A stretch of DNA of 64,000 nucleotides, from positions 496,001-560,000 of the forward strand of contig NZ_JALIQS010000002.1 of the NCBI RefSeq assembly GCF_024704725.1, written 5' to 3'. A program made the translations under genes and the position numbers. Below the pieces are notes generated by a model that saw nothing but the letters and a program-made list of their open reading frames with translations, searched no databases and had not been told where the DNA came from. The stretch comes from Shinella sp. CPCC 101442 (GTDB taxonomy: Bacteria; Pseudomonadota; Alphaproteobacteria; Rhizobiales; Rhizobiaceae). Shown piece after piece: positions 10,610 through 18,943 of this stretch (position 1 is the first letter of the stretch; each line of letters starts with the position of its first letter).

Positions 10610-10643
10610 GGATTTCAGCGCACCGGACGGCGCGCTGAAATCC
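10610..10643 (-). terminator. hairpin at the distal end of the GTA cluster
   Basis: There is a perfect 12-bp inverted repeat (GGATTTCAGCGC and GCGCTGAAATCC) with a 10-nt loop, and it overlaps the stop codon of the last GTA-region gene. No U-tract follows, so it may be a weak terminator or an mRNA 3'-end stabiliser. Confidence 0.55.
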
Positions 10644-10824
10644 GCCCGTAGATGGCAATAACGCCGCCGATCGTGCCTGCCGCAGCAACCAGAAGATCAG
10701 TCAGCTCCCCCTCGTCGCCGGTCGTCACCTCGACGCCCGCAGCGTTGGCCAGCGAGGCGGCGATAGCGATCAGGGCGCCCCAGACGGTGCGCGATTTGTA
10801 CCAGGGTTTCATTTCGTCGTTCAT
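10615..10824 (-). CDS. small holin-like membrane protein
   Basis: This 69-residue protein opens with WYKSRTVWGALIA and has two hydrophobic stretches (about residues 13-30 and 44-60) with a short acidic loop between and a basic C-terminus. This layout is common in small phage holins and related rhizobial GTA-region proteins. A holin would let an endolysin reach the cell wall. It is the last gene of the GTA cluster, 15 bp after the g15-like gene. The function is inference from size, topology and position. Confidence 0.6.
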   Translation of the reverse strand: MNDEMKPWYKSRTVWGALIAIAASLANAAGVEVTTGDEGELTDLLVAAAGTIGGVIAIYGRISARRPVR

Positions 10825-10839
10825 CGGTCATCCTTTCGT

Positions 10840-13800
10840 TCAGAGAGTAGCAACGGCTTCCGCCGGCACGCCCAACGGCACCGCCCGGCCCATCTGGCGC
10901 ACGCGAATGCGGATCGCCGTTTGCGCCATGCCGAAATCGGCAAGCTCGGCCGCAGCGGCATAGGTGAAGGCGGGGTTCACGGTTTCGACGCGCCGCACCA
11001 CCGTGCTGCCCGAGAGAATTTCGAAGCGATACGCCTCCGTCGGCTCGTCGAGCGGGATGTCTGCGGAAAGCCATGTGTCCGCATCCACGCGTCCGCGCCG
11101 CATCCAGGAAAAGCGCACAACGCCATCCGCGCCGCGCCGCCCACGAAGATGCCCCGGCGCAAGCGGCTTCAGCGCCCGCTCGCCTCCGGCAAAGACAAAG
11201 GGACCAGCCTGGCCCTCGGTCGCTCCCACGGCCTCGACCAGCCAGTTGGAAAGCCGTCCCACCTCCTCGGTATCGAGCCCCACCGGCCGCACAGCCTCGT
11301 CGAGCACCACCGCCAGCGTTCCGGAAAGGTGTCCGGCCGCCATTGCATCCTCGGTTCCATGCAGGCCGCGCAACAGCGTGGTCAGCCGCCAGCGCCCCGG
11401 CGCGATCTCGCTTGCTCCGGCAAAGCCGATGATCTCCCAGCCGCCATTTTGCGCGCGCACCGCCAGCCGGTTCGCACCGTTCAGCATCGTCACCCCATCG
11501 ACCGAGGAGAGGCCACCGGACGCCAGGTCGAGCACGATCTCCCGCCCGGGATCGAACCGCCCGAGGACGCCGGGAACAAGCGGCGCCGCAAGCCATCCCA
11601 TCCGTGCCGGCCGTTCCAGCCGCGTGCGGGCGCGAAACCCCTCGCTGCCATCCGAACTCGACACGACCATCGCCCGCCACGGCTTCGCATAGGCCGCGAC
11701 GCGCGCGAAATCCTCCGCCTCTCCGGGCCCGTGGATCGGCAGATCGAGAAAGACGACCTCGGGCGCAAAAGCATCCGCCGGTCCCGCCCCACCCGTGGGC
11801 GACCGTCCGTCCTGCGCCGGGGCGAATGCCGGGTTGTCGCCCGCGGCAATGGCGCGCGCCTCAACCTCCCGCACCAGCCCGTCCGTCAGGCCGGTCACGA
11901 GGAAACGTCCCTCCGGCCCATCCGCAAGCCGCACGACATCGCCGGGCGTCACACCGAGCATCGTCGGTGGCAGGCGAAAAGTGACGCGGCGTTGCCCCGC
12001 CCGCTGGTCGCGCAGGGCCGCCTCGACAGCCGATGCCGCCGCCCCGTCATGCAGCACGGCCGGCAGAGCAAGCCGCAGGACGCGGTCGCTGCCGTCAGCC
12101 ATGCGGCGGGAGCGCGCCGTCACGCGCCCATAGGCGGCTGCCGCGTCGAAATGATCGAGAATGGCCTCGCCGGAGAAATCGCCGGCATGGCCCCGGCTTT
12201 CCTCAAAAGCTGCCTCGTCCGGCCGTTCGGCCAGAACGCCGATCTCGAGCGGCGGCAATGCCGATTTCTGCCGCGAGCGGAAAACCAGCTTGCCGTCCGC
12301 TTCCAGTGCATCGATCTGAAACGCCTCCATCAGCGGTTCGAGCAAGGCGCGCGCAGACGATTGCTCCGCCTGCACGAAGCCCGGCAGGTCCCCGGCGACG
12401 CCAGAAACGTCGAAGGTGGAAAACCCGTGATCGGACAGGATCGCGGCGATGACATCCGCCAGCGTCCCCGCGCCGAGCCGGCCGTTCAGCCAGTGCCCGC
12501 GCTGCCAGTTGCCGCCGTCCGACCACAGCGCCGTGTTCTCCGGAAAGGCCGGATACGGCCGCGCATCCCACGTCCAGAGAAAGACATGGCCGGGATCGAC
12601 CATGCCCGCCTCCGGTCCGCTTCCCTGCCACCAGCCATGATGCGCATCGAGAAACCGGCGCTGCACGGCGTCGCCACGCGCACCGCCGGAAAAATACGGC
12701 AGGGCGTTTTCGGCACTTTTCGGATCGACGAATACATTCGGCTGGTTCGGCCCCTTGTCGGCCGCCGGACAGCCCAGTTCGGTGAACCAGACCGGTTTCG
12801 ACCGCGGCACCCAGGCGGTATGCCCCGTAAGCTCCGATCCGCCGGACCCGCGTTCATGATGAAAATTGGTCCACCAGCTCTCGATGTCCTTGTAGCGGAA
12901 CACCCAGGGCTTGCCCGCCGCTCCATCGGTGATCGGCGAGCGCAGGCGCGCCGCGCGCGCACTGTCATTGGCATAGTACCAGTCGAATCCCTCGCCCGCC
13001 GCGATCAGGCCCCGCATCGCATCCAGGTCTTCGCCGTGCTGAAATCCATCCGGATTGCCGGCCAGGACGTCGCCGTCGCGCCAGTCGGCCAGCGGCATGT
13101 AGTTGTCGATGCCGACGGCATCGATCGCCGGGGACGCCCAGAGCGGATCGAGGTGATAGCGCACCTCCCCGCTGCCATCGGCAGGCTGAAAGCCGAAATA
13201 TTCGCTCCAGTCGGCCGCATAAGTGATCTTTGTCGCCGGCCGCAGTACCGTTCGCACATCAACGGCCAGGTCGCAGAGCGCCGACACGAAGGGGAAGCCG
13301 CCCGCCTCGTCGCGAAGCCATGTCAGCCCGCGCATCTCCGAGCCGATCAGGAACCCGTCGACCCCGCCAGCCGCCTCCGCCAGAAGCGCATAATGCAGGA
13401 TCAGTCGGCGAAACCCCTCGTCGCCGGCAGGCCCCGAAACCACCTCGCCTGAAACCGAAAAGTCCCCCGCCTCCGCATCGCCCACGAAAGCGGCCACCTG
13501 ACTACCTGCCGCCGCCGTGCCGTCGGCCGATTGCGGGTGGCAGGTGATGCGCCCGCGCCAGGGATAGGACGCCTGCCGCGCGCCGCCATAGGGGTCAGGC
13601 AGGCTGTTGTCCGCCGGCACGTCCATCAAAACGAACGGATAGAGATAGACCTCGATCCCGCGCGCCTTCAGGTCCTTGATGGCCGCCACAACGCTGGCAT
13701 CGGAGGGCGTGCCGCCATAGGCCGGTCCACCGCCGCTCTGGCTGACCACATAGGCCGGCGCCCGCCCGATGCCGCAGACACGCCACGGCCGGCTTTCATC

Positions 13801-14679
13801 CGTTCGGGCTGAAACCTCGACGCCCGGCACGATGCGGCAATGCCCTGCCCGCAAATCCGTCCCGAACCAGGCGACGACCAGGCCGACACGTTCGAGATTC
13901 GGGCAAAGCGCCATCAGTTCATCGATCGAGGCTTCCCAATCCGTCGTCGCGACAAGCGTGTTGCGGTTGATGTTGCGCCCCCTGCCGGCTCCCAGCTTCT
14001 CCGTCACCAGCCGCGGGTCGTAGCCGTGTTCGCTGGAACCCGGAATGATCGTCACGGCGCGAACCTTCTCCTCCAGCGAACCGATCGGCTTCAGGACTTC
14101 GAACTGCAGCACGGGAATGCGGTTGCCGAAGGTGTCGAGCGGCAGGTGCTCGAAGACGACATAGGCAAGTCCGCGATAGGCCGGCGTGTTGCCCGCGCCC
14201 TGCTTCGCCTCGATCAGCGGATCGGGCGCCTGCTCCGCCGTGCCCCGGTAGAGCCGCATCGCAATACCGGTCAGGTCGAGTTCGCGCCCATCCGCCCAGA
14301 CGCGCCGGATGCCGGCGATCGGCCCTTCGCAGATGCCCACCGCGCAATTCGCGAAATAACGGAACGTCTCGACGCGCGGCCCGCTCGCCTTGCCGCCCGT
14401 GCGCTCGACGGACACCTCCTCCGCAAACCGCGTCGCCCAGATCAGCGTGCCGCCGATGCGCGCGGTGCCGTAGACGCGGCTGATCGCGGTACCCTCGTCT
14501 GCGCCGGGAATGCGCGCATCGCCAAGCCGCGCGCCGGAAACCTTCGTCATGCCGTTGATGAGCGAGCGATCGACCACCGAGCCCGCGAGCGCACCCGCCG
14601 CCCGGCCGAGAATGGCGCCGAACGGACCGAACACGCTGCCGAGTGCCGCACCGGCCGCCTGGAAGAGAAGCGTTGCCAT
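10840..14679 (-). CDS. GTA baseplate/tail-tip 'megatron' protein (g15-like)
   Basis: This 1279-residue protein matches the largest GTA protein, RcGTA gp15. In order it has an N-terminal phage-tail region, a TIM-barrel glycoside-hydrolase-like domain (about residues 400-760, with YAADWSEYFGFQP and WFTELGCPAADKGPNQPNVF), a phage tail 3-type hub domain and a beta-rich C-terminus. In RcGTA it forms the baseplate tip and reaches the recipient envelope. It lies 3 bp after the NlpC/P60 gene. Length and domain order are normal, with no break, which suggests the cluster is under selection. Confidence 0.93.
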   Translation of the reverse strand: MATLLFQAAGAALGSVFGPFGAILGRAAGALAGSVVDRSLINGMTKVSGARLGDARIPGADEGTAISRVYGTARIGGTLIWATRFAEEVSVERTGGKASGPRVETFRYFANCAVGICEGPIAGIRRVWADGRELDLTGIAMRLYRGTAEQAPDPLIEAKQGAGNTPAYRGLAYVVFEHLPLDTFGNRIPVLQFEVLKPIGSLEEKVRAVTIIPGSSEHGYDPRLVTEKLGAGRGRNINRNTLVATTDWEASIDELMALCPNLERVGLVVAWFGTDLRAGHCRIVPGVEVSARTDESRPWRVCGIGRAPAYVVSQSGGGPAYGGTPSDASVVAAIKDLKARGIEVYLYPFVLMDVPADNSLPDPYGGARQASYPWRGRITCHPQSADGTAAAGSQVAAFVGDAEAGDFSVSGEVVSGPAGDEGFRRLILHYALLAEAAGGVDGFLIGSEMRGLTWLRDEAGGFPFVSALCDLAVDVRTVLRPATKITYAADWSEYFGFQPADGSGEVRYHLDPLWASPAIDAVGIDNYMPLADWRDGDVLAGNPDGFQHGEDLDAMRGLIAAGEGFDWYYANDSARAARLRSPITDGAAGKPWVFRYKDIESWWTNFHHERGSGGSELTGHTAWVPRSKPVWFTELGCPAADKGPNQPNVFVDPKSAENALPYFSGGARGDAVQRRFLDAHHGWWQGSGPEAGMVDPGHVFLWTWDARPYPAFPENTALWSDGGNWQRGHWLNGRLGAGTLADVIAAILSDHGFSTFDVSGVAGDLPGFVQAEQSSARALLEPLMEAFQIDALEADGKLVFRSRQKSALPPLEIGVLAERPDEAAFEESRGHAGDFSGEAILDHFDAAAAYGRVTARSRRMADGSDRVLRLALPAVLHDGAAASAVEAALRDQRAGQRRVTFRLPPTMLGVTPGDVVRLADGPEGRFLVTGLTDGLVREVEARAIAAGDNPAFAPAQDGRSPTGGAGPADAFAPEVVFLDLPIHGPGEAEDFARVAAYAKPWRAMVVSSSDGSEGFRARTRLERPARMGWLAAPLVPGVLGRFDPGREIVLDLASGGLSSVDGVTMLNGANRLAVRAQNGGWEIIGFAGASEIAPGRWRLTTLLRGLHGTEDAMAAGHLSGTLAVVLDEAVRPVGLDTEEVGRLSNWLVEAVGATEGQAGPFVFAGGERALKPLAPGHLRGRRGADGVVRFSWMRRGRVDADTWLSADIPLDEPTEAYRFEILSGSTVVRRVETVNPAFTYAAAAELADFGMAQTAIRIRVRQMGRAVPLGVPAEAVATL

Positions 14680-14682
14680 GGA

Positions 14683-15126
14683 TCAGAAAATCTCCGGAAA
14701 ACGGAAAACGCCGGCAATGCGCCGGCGCCAGCAGGGTACGAGCGGCGATTCGATCACCGCCCCCTGCTCATAGGCATGGATGAACCGGCCGTCGGGCGCC
14801 GCGATGCCGGCATGTTTGGCCGCCACCCCCGTCCGCCAGCGAAAGATGAGGAGATCCCCCGGGCGCAGCGTCGAAACGGGCAGTGCCGTCCCGCAATGCC
14901 GCGCGGCGGCCGCAAGCAGCCGCTCCTCGCCCGCCCGCTCCGCCCAGTCGGGCGCATAGGGTGCCGGCGCCTCCGGTTCGGCGCCGTAGAGCTCGCGCCA
15001 GACACCGCGGATCAGCCCCAGGCAATCGCAGCCAACGCCCTTCAGCGAGCCCTGATGCCGGTAGGGCGTGCCGATGAAGCCGCGCGCCACGGCGACGACC
15101 CGGTCGCCGGTCGCTCCCTCATTCAT
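14683..15126 (-). CDS. GTA NlpC/P60-family cell-wall peptidase (g14-like)
   Basis: This 147-residue protein has the NlpC/P60 fold signature: catalytic Cys35 in GVGCDCLGLIRG and His105 in KHAGIAAPDG. In RcGTA the counterpart is a tail-tip peptidase that opens the recipient peptidoglycan. The ATG at 15126 overlaps the end of the g13-like gene by 8 bp; a longer upstream reading is not needed by the fold. Confidence 0.92.
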   Translation of the reverse strand: MNEGATGDRVVAVARGFIGTPYRHQGSLKGVGCDCLGLIRGVWRELYGAEPEAPAPYAPDWAERAGEERLLAAAARHCGTALPVSTLRPGDLLIFRWRTGVAAKHAGIAAPDGRFIHAYEQGAVIESPLVPCWRRRIAGVFRFPEIF

Positions 15127-16009
15127 AGAGCGGCTTCCCGTCATGCACGGTGTCGCCATCCGCGTAACCATAGATAAAATCGCTGCCCGGCATGTGCGGG
15201 AATCCGCGGAAATTCAGTTGGTTGGCGAACTTTGCCTTGCAGGTGGAAAAGCGTTTGTCGCAACCCGCCGTCACCGCGAGCGTATCGCCGACGGCAAGTT
15301 CCGCAGGCCCCGGCAGCCAAAGCACCAGTTCGTCCAAGTCCTCCGCCTTGCGATGATCCTCGATGTCGGCCGCAAGCCCCGTCGCGGCGCCGCTGGTCAC
15401 CGTCAGCATGCCGTAGCGAAAGAACCGCTCGGCAAATCCCGAGAGCCCCGCCACCCGCACCCGCATCTCATCCGGCACCGCCAGCACCGTCGCCGTCGCC
15501 CGATAGGCCGGTGCCGCGGCATCGACGCCGCAGCGCCCGTCGCCCAGGACGGCGTCGCAGCGGTGCCCGTAGATGCGCCCGCGCACCTGGTCGAGCCGAT
15601 GCGTCAGCCGTCGCAGTTCCGCGCGAAAAAGCCCGCCCTCGCGGCGCACCTCGCCCAGCTCCGCCGTGCGCAACAGCAGCCGTTCGGACGGGTCCTGCCA
15701 GTTGACCGTGAAAACCTCGACCTTCGCCCCGTCGTAACGCCCCGCTGCAAGGTCGTCCGCCCGGATCGCCTCGGCGGAAAAGCCGCCCGAAACCTCCCCG
15801 CTTTCGGCGGCAAGCCCGTTGCCGTCCTCCGCCTCGCTCGCCTCGAACCCGGCTGCTGCCATGTAGTCCGTGCCGCCGAAGGCGAGATCGCGGTCGTGAT
15901 CGGTAAATCCCATCACCACCCCGTCGCGCCGCGTCACGCGCCAGGCATGGCAGAGCGTCGTCGCACCACCATCGAGATGGGCCTGAAGTCCCGCCGGGAT
16001 CGTCCTCAT
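15119..16009 (-). CDS. GTA hub protein, DUF2163 (g13-like)
   Basis: This 296-residue protein belongs to the DUF2163/BR0599 family found in GTAs. Four cysteines (Cys151, Cys160, Cys250 and Cys257) sit in two pairs, consistent with the iron-sulfur cluster known in related tail hub proteins such as lambda gpL. It would form the baseplate hub ring between the distal tail protein and the megatron protein. Its ATG overlaps the stop of the g12-like gene (ATGA). Confidence 0.92.
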   Translation of the reverse strand: MRTIPAGLQAHLDGGATTLCHAWRVTRRDGVVMGFTDHDRDLAFGGTDYMAAAGFEASEAEDGNGLAAESGEVSGGFSAEAIRADDLAAGRYDGAKVEVFTVNWQDPSERLLLRTAELGEVRREGGLFRAELRRLTHRLDQVRGRIYGHRCDAVLGDGRCGVDAAAPAYRATATVLAVPDEMRVRVAGLSGFAERFFRYGMLTVTSGAATGLAADIEDHRKAEDLDELVLWLPGPAELAVGDTLAVTAGCDKRFSTCKAKFANQLNFRGFPHMPGSDFIYGYADGDTVHDGKPLYE

Positions 16010-16641
16010 GGCTTGATCTCCACGAGCGGAATGGAGGGAATGCGCCCGGCATTGAACTGCGCCAGATCGATGTCGATGCGGTCGGTATCGAAACGCACGG
16101 GCACGTCGAATTCGAACCCCGCGCGGATGACGCCGGAAGCCGGAATCTTGCCCGGCTTGAAAGTCACGACGCCGGTCGTAGAATCCACCGTATAATCACC
16201 CGCCGGCACAAGACTGCCCGCCACCGAGACGATCACCGTTCCCGTCACGGGCTTTTCGATCACCCGCACCGTCCCGCCTCCGGCGTCGACATAGCGCTTG
16301 ACGAGCTGGAAGGCCGCCGTCGTGCCGTCGCCCGTGCCGATTTCCTGGTCCCCTGCCGCAGGCGATGCCGCCGGCGCGCCGGACCTGTGGTCGACAGGAT
16401 CGTGAAAACGGAAGCCGTAAAATTGCCCCGCCCGCGCCTCGAAGAAGGCGAGCACCGCGTAGAGATCGTCGATCGAGCGCACGCCCGATCCCGCATCGTA
16501 GCGCCGCCGCGCATCCTGCCAGCGCCGGTTGCGGTTTTCCCGCCCGTTGGAAAGGCTGACGATGTCCGTGCGCCGGACCGGCCCGCCGCTCGTGCCGAGC
16601 GCGACGCGCAGCGGAAACCGCACCTCGTGAAATCCTGCCAT
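16006..16641 (-). CDS. GTA distal tail protein, DUF2460 (g12-like)
   Basis: This 211-residue protein is of the DUF2460 (TIGR02217) family, opening with FHEVRFPLRV and containing the typical GFRFHDPVDH stretch. The RcGTA counterpart gp12 is the distal tail protein joining tail tube and baseplate. It is followed by the g13-like gene with an ATGA overlap and preceded by the tape-measure gene with a 27-bp gap. Confidence 0.93.
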   Translation of the reverse strand: MAGFHEVRFPLRVALGTSGGPVRRTDIVSLSNGRENRNRRWQDARRRYDAGSGVRSIDDLYAVLAFFEARAGQFYGFRFHDPVDHRSGAPAASPAAGDQEIGTGDGTTAAFQLVKRYVDAGGGTVRVIEKPVTGTVIVSVAGSLVPAGDYTVDSTTGVVTFKPGKIPASGVIRAGFEFDVPVRFDTDRIDIDLAQFNAGRIPSIPLVEIKP

Positions 16642-16668
16642 GTCTGTCTCCGGTTTCGAGGTCCGCCC

Positions 16669-17208
16669 TCACAAACTGCGCTGCCCGCGCCCGACGGCGC
16701 GTGTCAGCATGGCCGCGATCTGCCCCTCGGATTTGCGGAAGCTCGCCGCATCCTGCGCCGTCACGTTGAAGACGATACGCGCGCCGCCACCGCCCTCGGT
16801 CGCCACGCCCAGCGCGCCGTCCGGCCCTCGCTTCAGAGGCAGGATCGCCTCCGCCCCCGCCTCGCCCATCAGGCCAAGGCCGCCGCTACCGCCGTTGCCG
16901 CCGAAATAGGTGGGCGCCGCCACCACACCGCCCTTGGCGAAGGGTGTCACGCCGCCAAGCAGGTTGGAAACGCCGGAGGAAAACATCCCCTCCAGCGGCT
17001 TCAATCCCACGGAAAGCGCTATGTCGCTCATCCGTCGCGCAAGCCCGGTGAGCACGCCTTCCAGCCCCTTGCCGTCCACCACCGCCCCTCTCAGCGCAGC
17101 CGTCAACGCCGAGCCGAAGGAGCGGGAACGCGCCTCCAGATCGTCGAAGACCGTGGAAAGCTGCTCGGCGGTCTGCTTGGTGCCGTTCAGCGACGTGTCG
17201 TCCACCAT
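16669..17208 (-). CDS. GTA tail tape-measure protein (g11-like)
   Basis: This 179-residue protein has the GTA tape-measure features: a helical N-terminal half (about 1-75) and a conserved C-terminal part with FAKGGVV, LMGEAGAEAILPLKRG and a beta-strand end. The tape measure sets tail length; at under 200 residues it implies a short tail like that of GTAs. It is 3 bp downstream of the gp10.1-like frame. Confidence 0.92.
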   Translation of the reverse strand: MVDDTSLNGTKQTAEQLSTVFDDLEARSRSFGSALTAALRGAVVDGKGLEGVLTGLARRMSDIALSVGLKPLEGMFSSGVSNLLGGVTPFAKGGVVAAPTYFGGNGGSGGLGLMGEAGAEAILPLKRGPDGALGVATEGGGGARIVFNVTAQDAASFRKSEGQIAAMLTRAVGRGQRSL

Positions 17209-17211
17209 GGT

Positions 17212-17415
17212 TCACTCCTTGTCGTCGGGAAAAGCCGCCATCAGCGCCGTGAGCGCCTCGCGCCCCGGGGCTGATGGACCGGGCTTGAACACGCCAAGCG
17301 CGAAGGCCAGTTCGCGCGGTGTCATCGCCCAGAATTCCTTTGCAGAAAGCCGCATTCGGCAGAGCCCGGCATGAAGCGCTGCCGCCCAGGGAAAGGCGGC
17401 GGCCTCACCGATCAG
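17212..17415 (-). CDS. gp10.1-like tail assembly chaperone frame; no standard start near its 5' end
   Basis: This frame encodes the rcc01693-type small GTA protein (FPWAAALHAGLCRMRLSAKEFW then MTPRELAFALG), expected between gp10 and the tape measure. The family's conserved N-terminal AFPW stretch lies upstream of the first ATG (17355), and there is no ATG, GTG or TTG in the overlap with gp10. The listed 5' end is a CTG at 17415 chosen only to include the conserved part. The frame is open through gp10 and is -1 relative to it, so it may instead be reached by ribosomal frameshifting at 17433-17439. Confidence 0.7.
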   Translation of the reverse strand: MIGEAAAFPWAAALHAGLCRMRLSAKEFWAMTPRELAFALGVFKPGPSAPGREALTALMAAFPDDKE

Positions 17416-17768
17416 ACTGAATGCGGCACCGGAGGGTTTTGCGTCTGCCCCTCCGCCTCGAATGTCGCCCGCAGCAGTTCGGCGGTGATGCGCGCAAAAC
17501 CCTCGAGCGCATCCGCGACCGCCATGCCGGCCACGTCCTCGTCGCTGAACAGGTTGCCGCCGCCCCGCAACCCCGCGCCGATGATGCGGATCAGATCGTC
17601 CGCCTTCAAACGCCCGGAGGAGAAGCGCTCGGCCAGCCCCGTCAGACTGTCGACCGCAAAGGCCGTCTCCAGTTCGGCAAGCGCGCCGAGCGTCAGGCAC
17701 AGCACCCGCCGCTCGCCGTCGAGGAAGGCTTCGATCTCGCCGCGCCGCCGGTTCGCCCGCGCGCCCAT
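17412..17768 (-). CDS. GTA tail assembly protein gp10-like
   Basis: This 118-residue protein matches the GTA-gp10 family (gene transfer agent family protein, related to phage tail assembly chaperones): it opens with GARANRRRGEIEAFLDGE and has a conserved LCLTLGALAELE helix. It assists tail tube and tape-measure assembly. It overlaps the major tail gene by 1 bp. Its last 10 codons overlap the gp10.1-like frame, where a canonical slippery heptamer is seen. Confidence 0.92.
   Translation of the reverse strand: MGARANRRRGEIEAFLDGERRVLCLTLGALAELETAFAVDSLTGLAERFSSGRLKADDLIRIIGAGLRGGGNLFSDEDVAGMAVADALEGFARITAELLRATFEAEGQTQNPPVPHSV
17433..17439 (-). other. putative -1 ribosomal frameshift heptamer AAACCCT
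   Basis: On the minus strand, in the gp10 frame, the codons read CA-A AAC CCT, which fits the X XXY YYZ slippery pattern. A -1 slip would move ribosomes into the gp10.1 frame. A GC-rich stem (GCCGCC with GGCGGC) lies about 40 nt downstream, rather far for a stimulator. The pattern is seen directly; use of the site is inference. Confidence 0.45.
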
Positions 17769-18175
17769 CAGGGCGCCTCGAAGGTCAGGGCACCCGCCGA
17801 TTCCAGCGCGATCTCGAACAGGATTTCTCCGTCATGCGCGCCGGAATATTCGAGTGCCGCCACCTGGAACAGCCCCGAAATCGTGCCGAAATCCGGAATG
17901 GCGATCTGCCAATCGGCAATCGTGCCGGCAAAGAACACCGAGCGCACCAGCGCGTCGGACGCCTGGTCCTTGAAAATGCCGCTGCCGCTGACGGCCGCGC
18001 GCTGCACGCCCGCGCCGCCGAGCAGTTCGCGCCAGCGCCCCGCCGAATCCGCATCCGTCACGTCGACGAGTTGCGCGTTGAACGACAGCCGCTTCGAGCG
18101 CAGCCCCCCGACGGTCGCAAAACCCGCGCCGTTCTCGATCTTGAGCAGCAGATCCCGCCCCTTCTGTGCCACCAT
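17768..18175 (-). CDS. GTA major tail tube protein, TP901-1 family (g9-like)
   Basis: This 135-residue protein matches the TP901-1-type phage major tail family used by GTAs, opening with VAQKGRDLLLKI and containing a conserved GLRSKRLSFN segment. It forms the tail tube. It ends in a 1-bp overlap with gp10 and follows the DUF3168 gene by 25 bp. Confidence 0.92.
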   Translation of the reverse strand: MVAQKGRDLLLKIENGAGFATVGGLRSKRLSFNAQLVDVTDADSAGRWRELLGGAGVQRAAVSGSGIFKDQASDALVRSVFFAGTIADWQIAIPDFGTISGLFQVAALEYSGAHDGEILFEIALESAGALTFEAP

Positions 18176-18200
18176 GACTAGGTCCTTTCCTTTAGGTTGT

Positions 18201-18608
18201 TCAGGTTGCCGGCTCCGTCACCGCCCGAAACTCCGTTTCCGCGCGGTGGAAGCGTGATTTGCCGTCGCGGGAGAGCCGCGTCTGGCGATGGAAGAGGAGC
18301 ACGAGGCGGTGGCCGGAAAGCGTAAGCGCCGCGTCATGCAGCACCGCGCGCACGGCAGCGGCGATGACCTGCACCTGCCGGTGCCCGGCCGCATCGGACC
18401 AGATGTCCAACGTGATGATGTGTTCTTCGCCCGGTTCCGTCGCCGTCGAATGGTCGGTGCTGTCGATGCCGGCGATCACGACGAGAGGCGCGGTCGGCGC
18501 GGCGAGGCGCCGGTCGGTCACGCCATTGCCGCCGATCAGCGCCGTCAGCGCCGTATCGCCCGACAGCCTCTCGTAGATCGCCTTCTGCAGGGCCGATGCC
18601 GCGCTCAT
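18201..18608 (-). CDS. GTA tail terminator-type protein, DUF3168 (g8-like)
   Basis: This 135-residue protein is a DUF3168 family member (ALQKAIYERLSGDTAL near the N-terminus), the tail terminator or head-tail joining type found in phages and GTAs. Its start overlaps the stop of the head-closure gene by 4 bp, and it is followed by the major tail gene. Confidence 0.92.
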   Translation of the reverse strand: MSAASALQKAIYERLSGDTALTALIGGNGVTDRRLAAPTAPLVVIAGIDSTDHSTATEPGEEHIITLDIWSDAAGHRQVQVIAAAVRAVLHDAALTLSGHRLVLLFHRQTRLSRDGKSRFHRAETEFRAVTEPAT

Positions 18609-18943
18609 GGCTTGATCTCCTCACAGTCGCAGAGGGTGTAGCGCCCGGTTTCATCGGGATCGCGGAAAGCGCGCAGCGCAAAGAGCCGCGCGCCGCTGCG
18701 CAACCGCATGCCACCCGAAAGATCGGGCCGCCGACGCAGCCAGATCCGGTGCGTCACCGTCACCGGCAACGTACCCGCGGCTTCCTCCGCACGGGCGACA
18801 ATCGGGTCGATACGCCCCCAGAGTGTCGCCAACGCCGAAAAACTCCGCGCGACACCACCCTGGCCATCCGGCGTCTCGACCGGCCGCTCGAGCACGAGCC
18901 GCACCGAGAGCGCACCGGGATCGATGATGCTGTCGCGCGCCAT
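18605..18943 (-). CDS. GTA head closure/head-tail adaptor protein (g7-like)
   Basis: This 112-residue protein fits the head-tail adaptor family (RLVLERPVETPDGQGG and a TVTHRIWLRRRPDL motif). It plugs the connector after packaging. I chose the ATG at 18943, which forms an ATGA overlap with the upstream g6-like gene; a start 6 codons earlier is less economical. Confidence 0.91.
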   Translation of the reverse strand: MARDSIIDPGALSVRLVLERPVETPDGQGGVARSFSALATLWGRIDPIVARAEEAAGTLPVTVTHRIWLRRRPDLSGGMRLRSGARLFALRAFRDPDETGRYTLCDCEEIKP

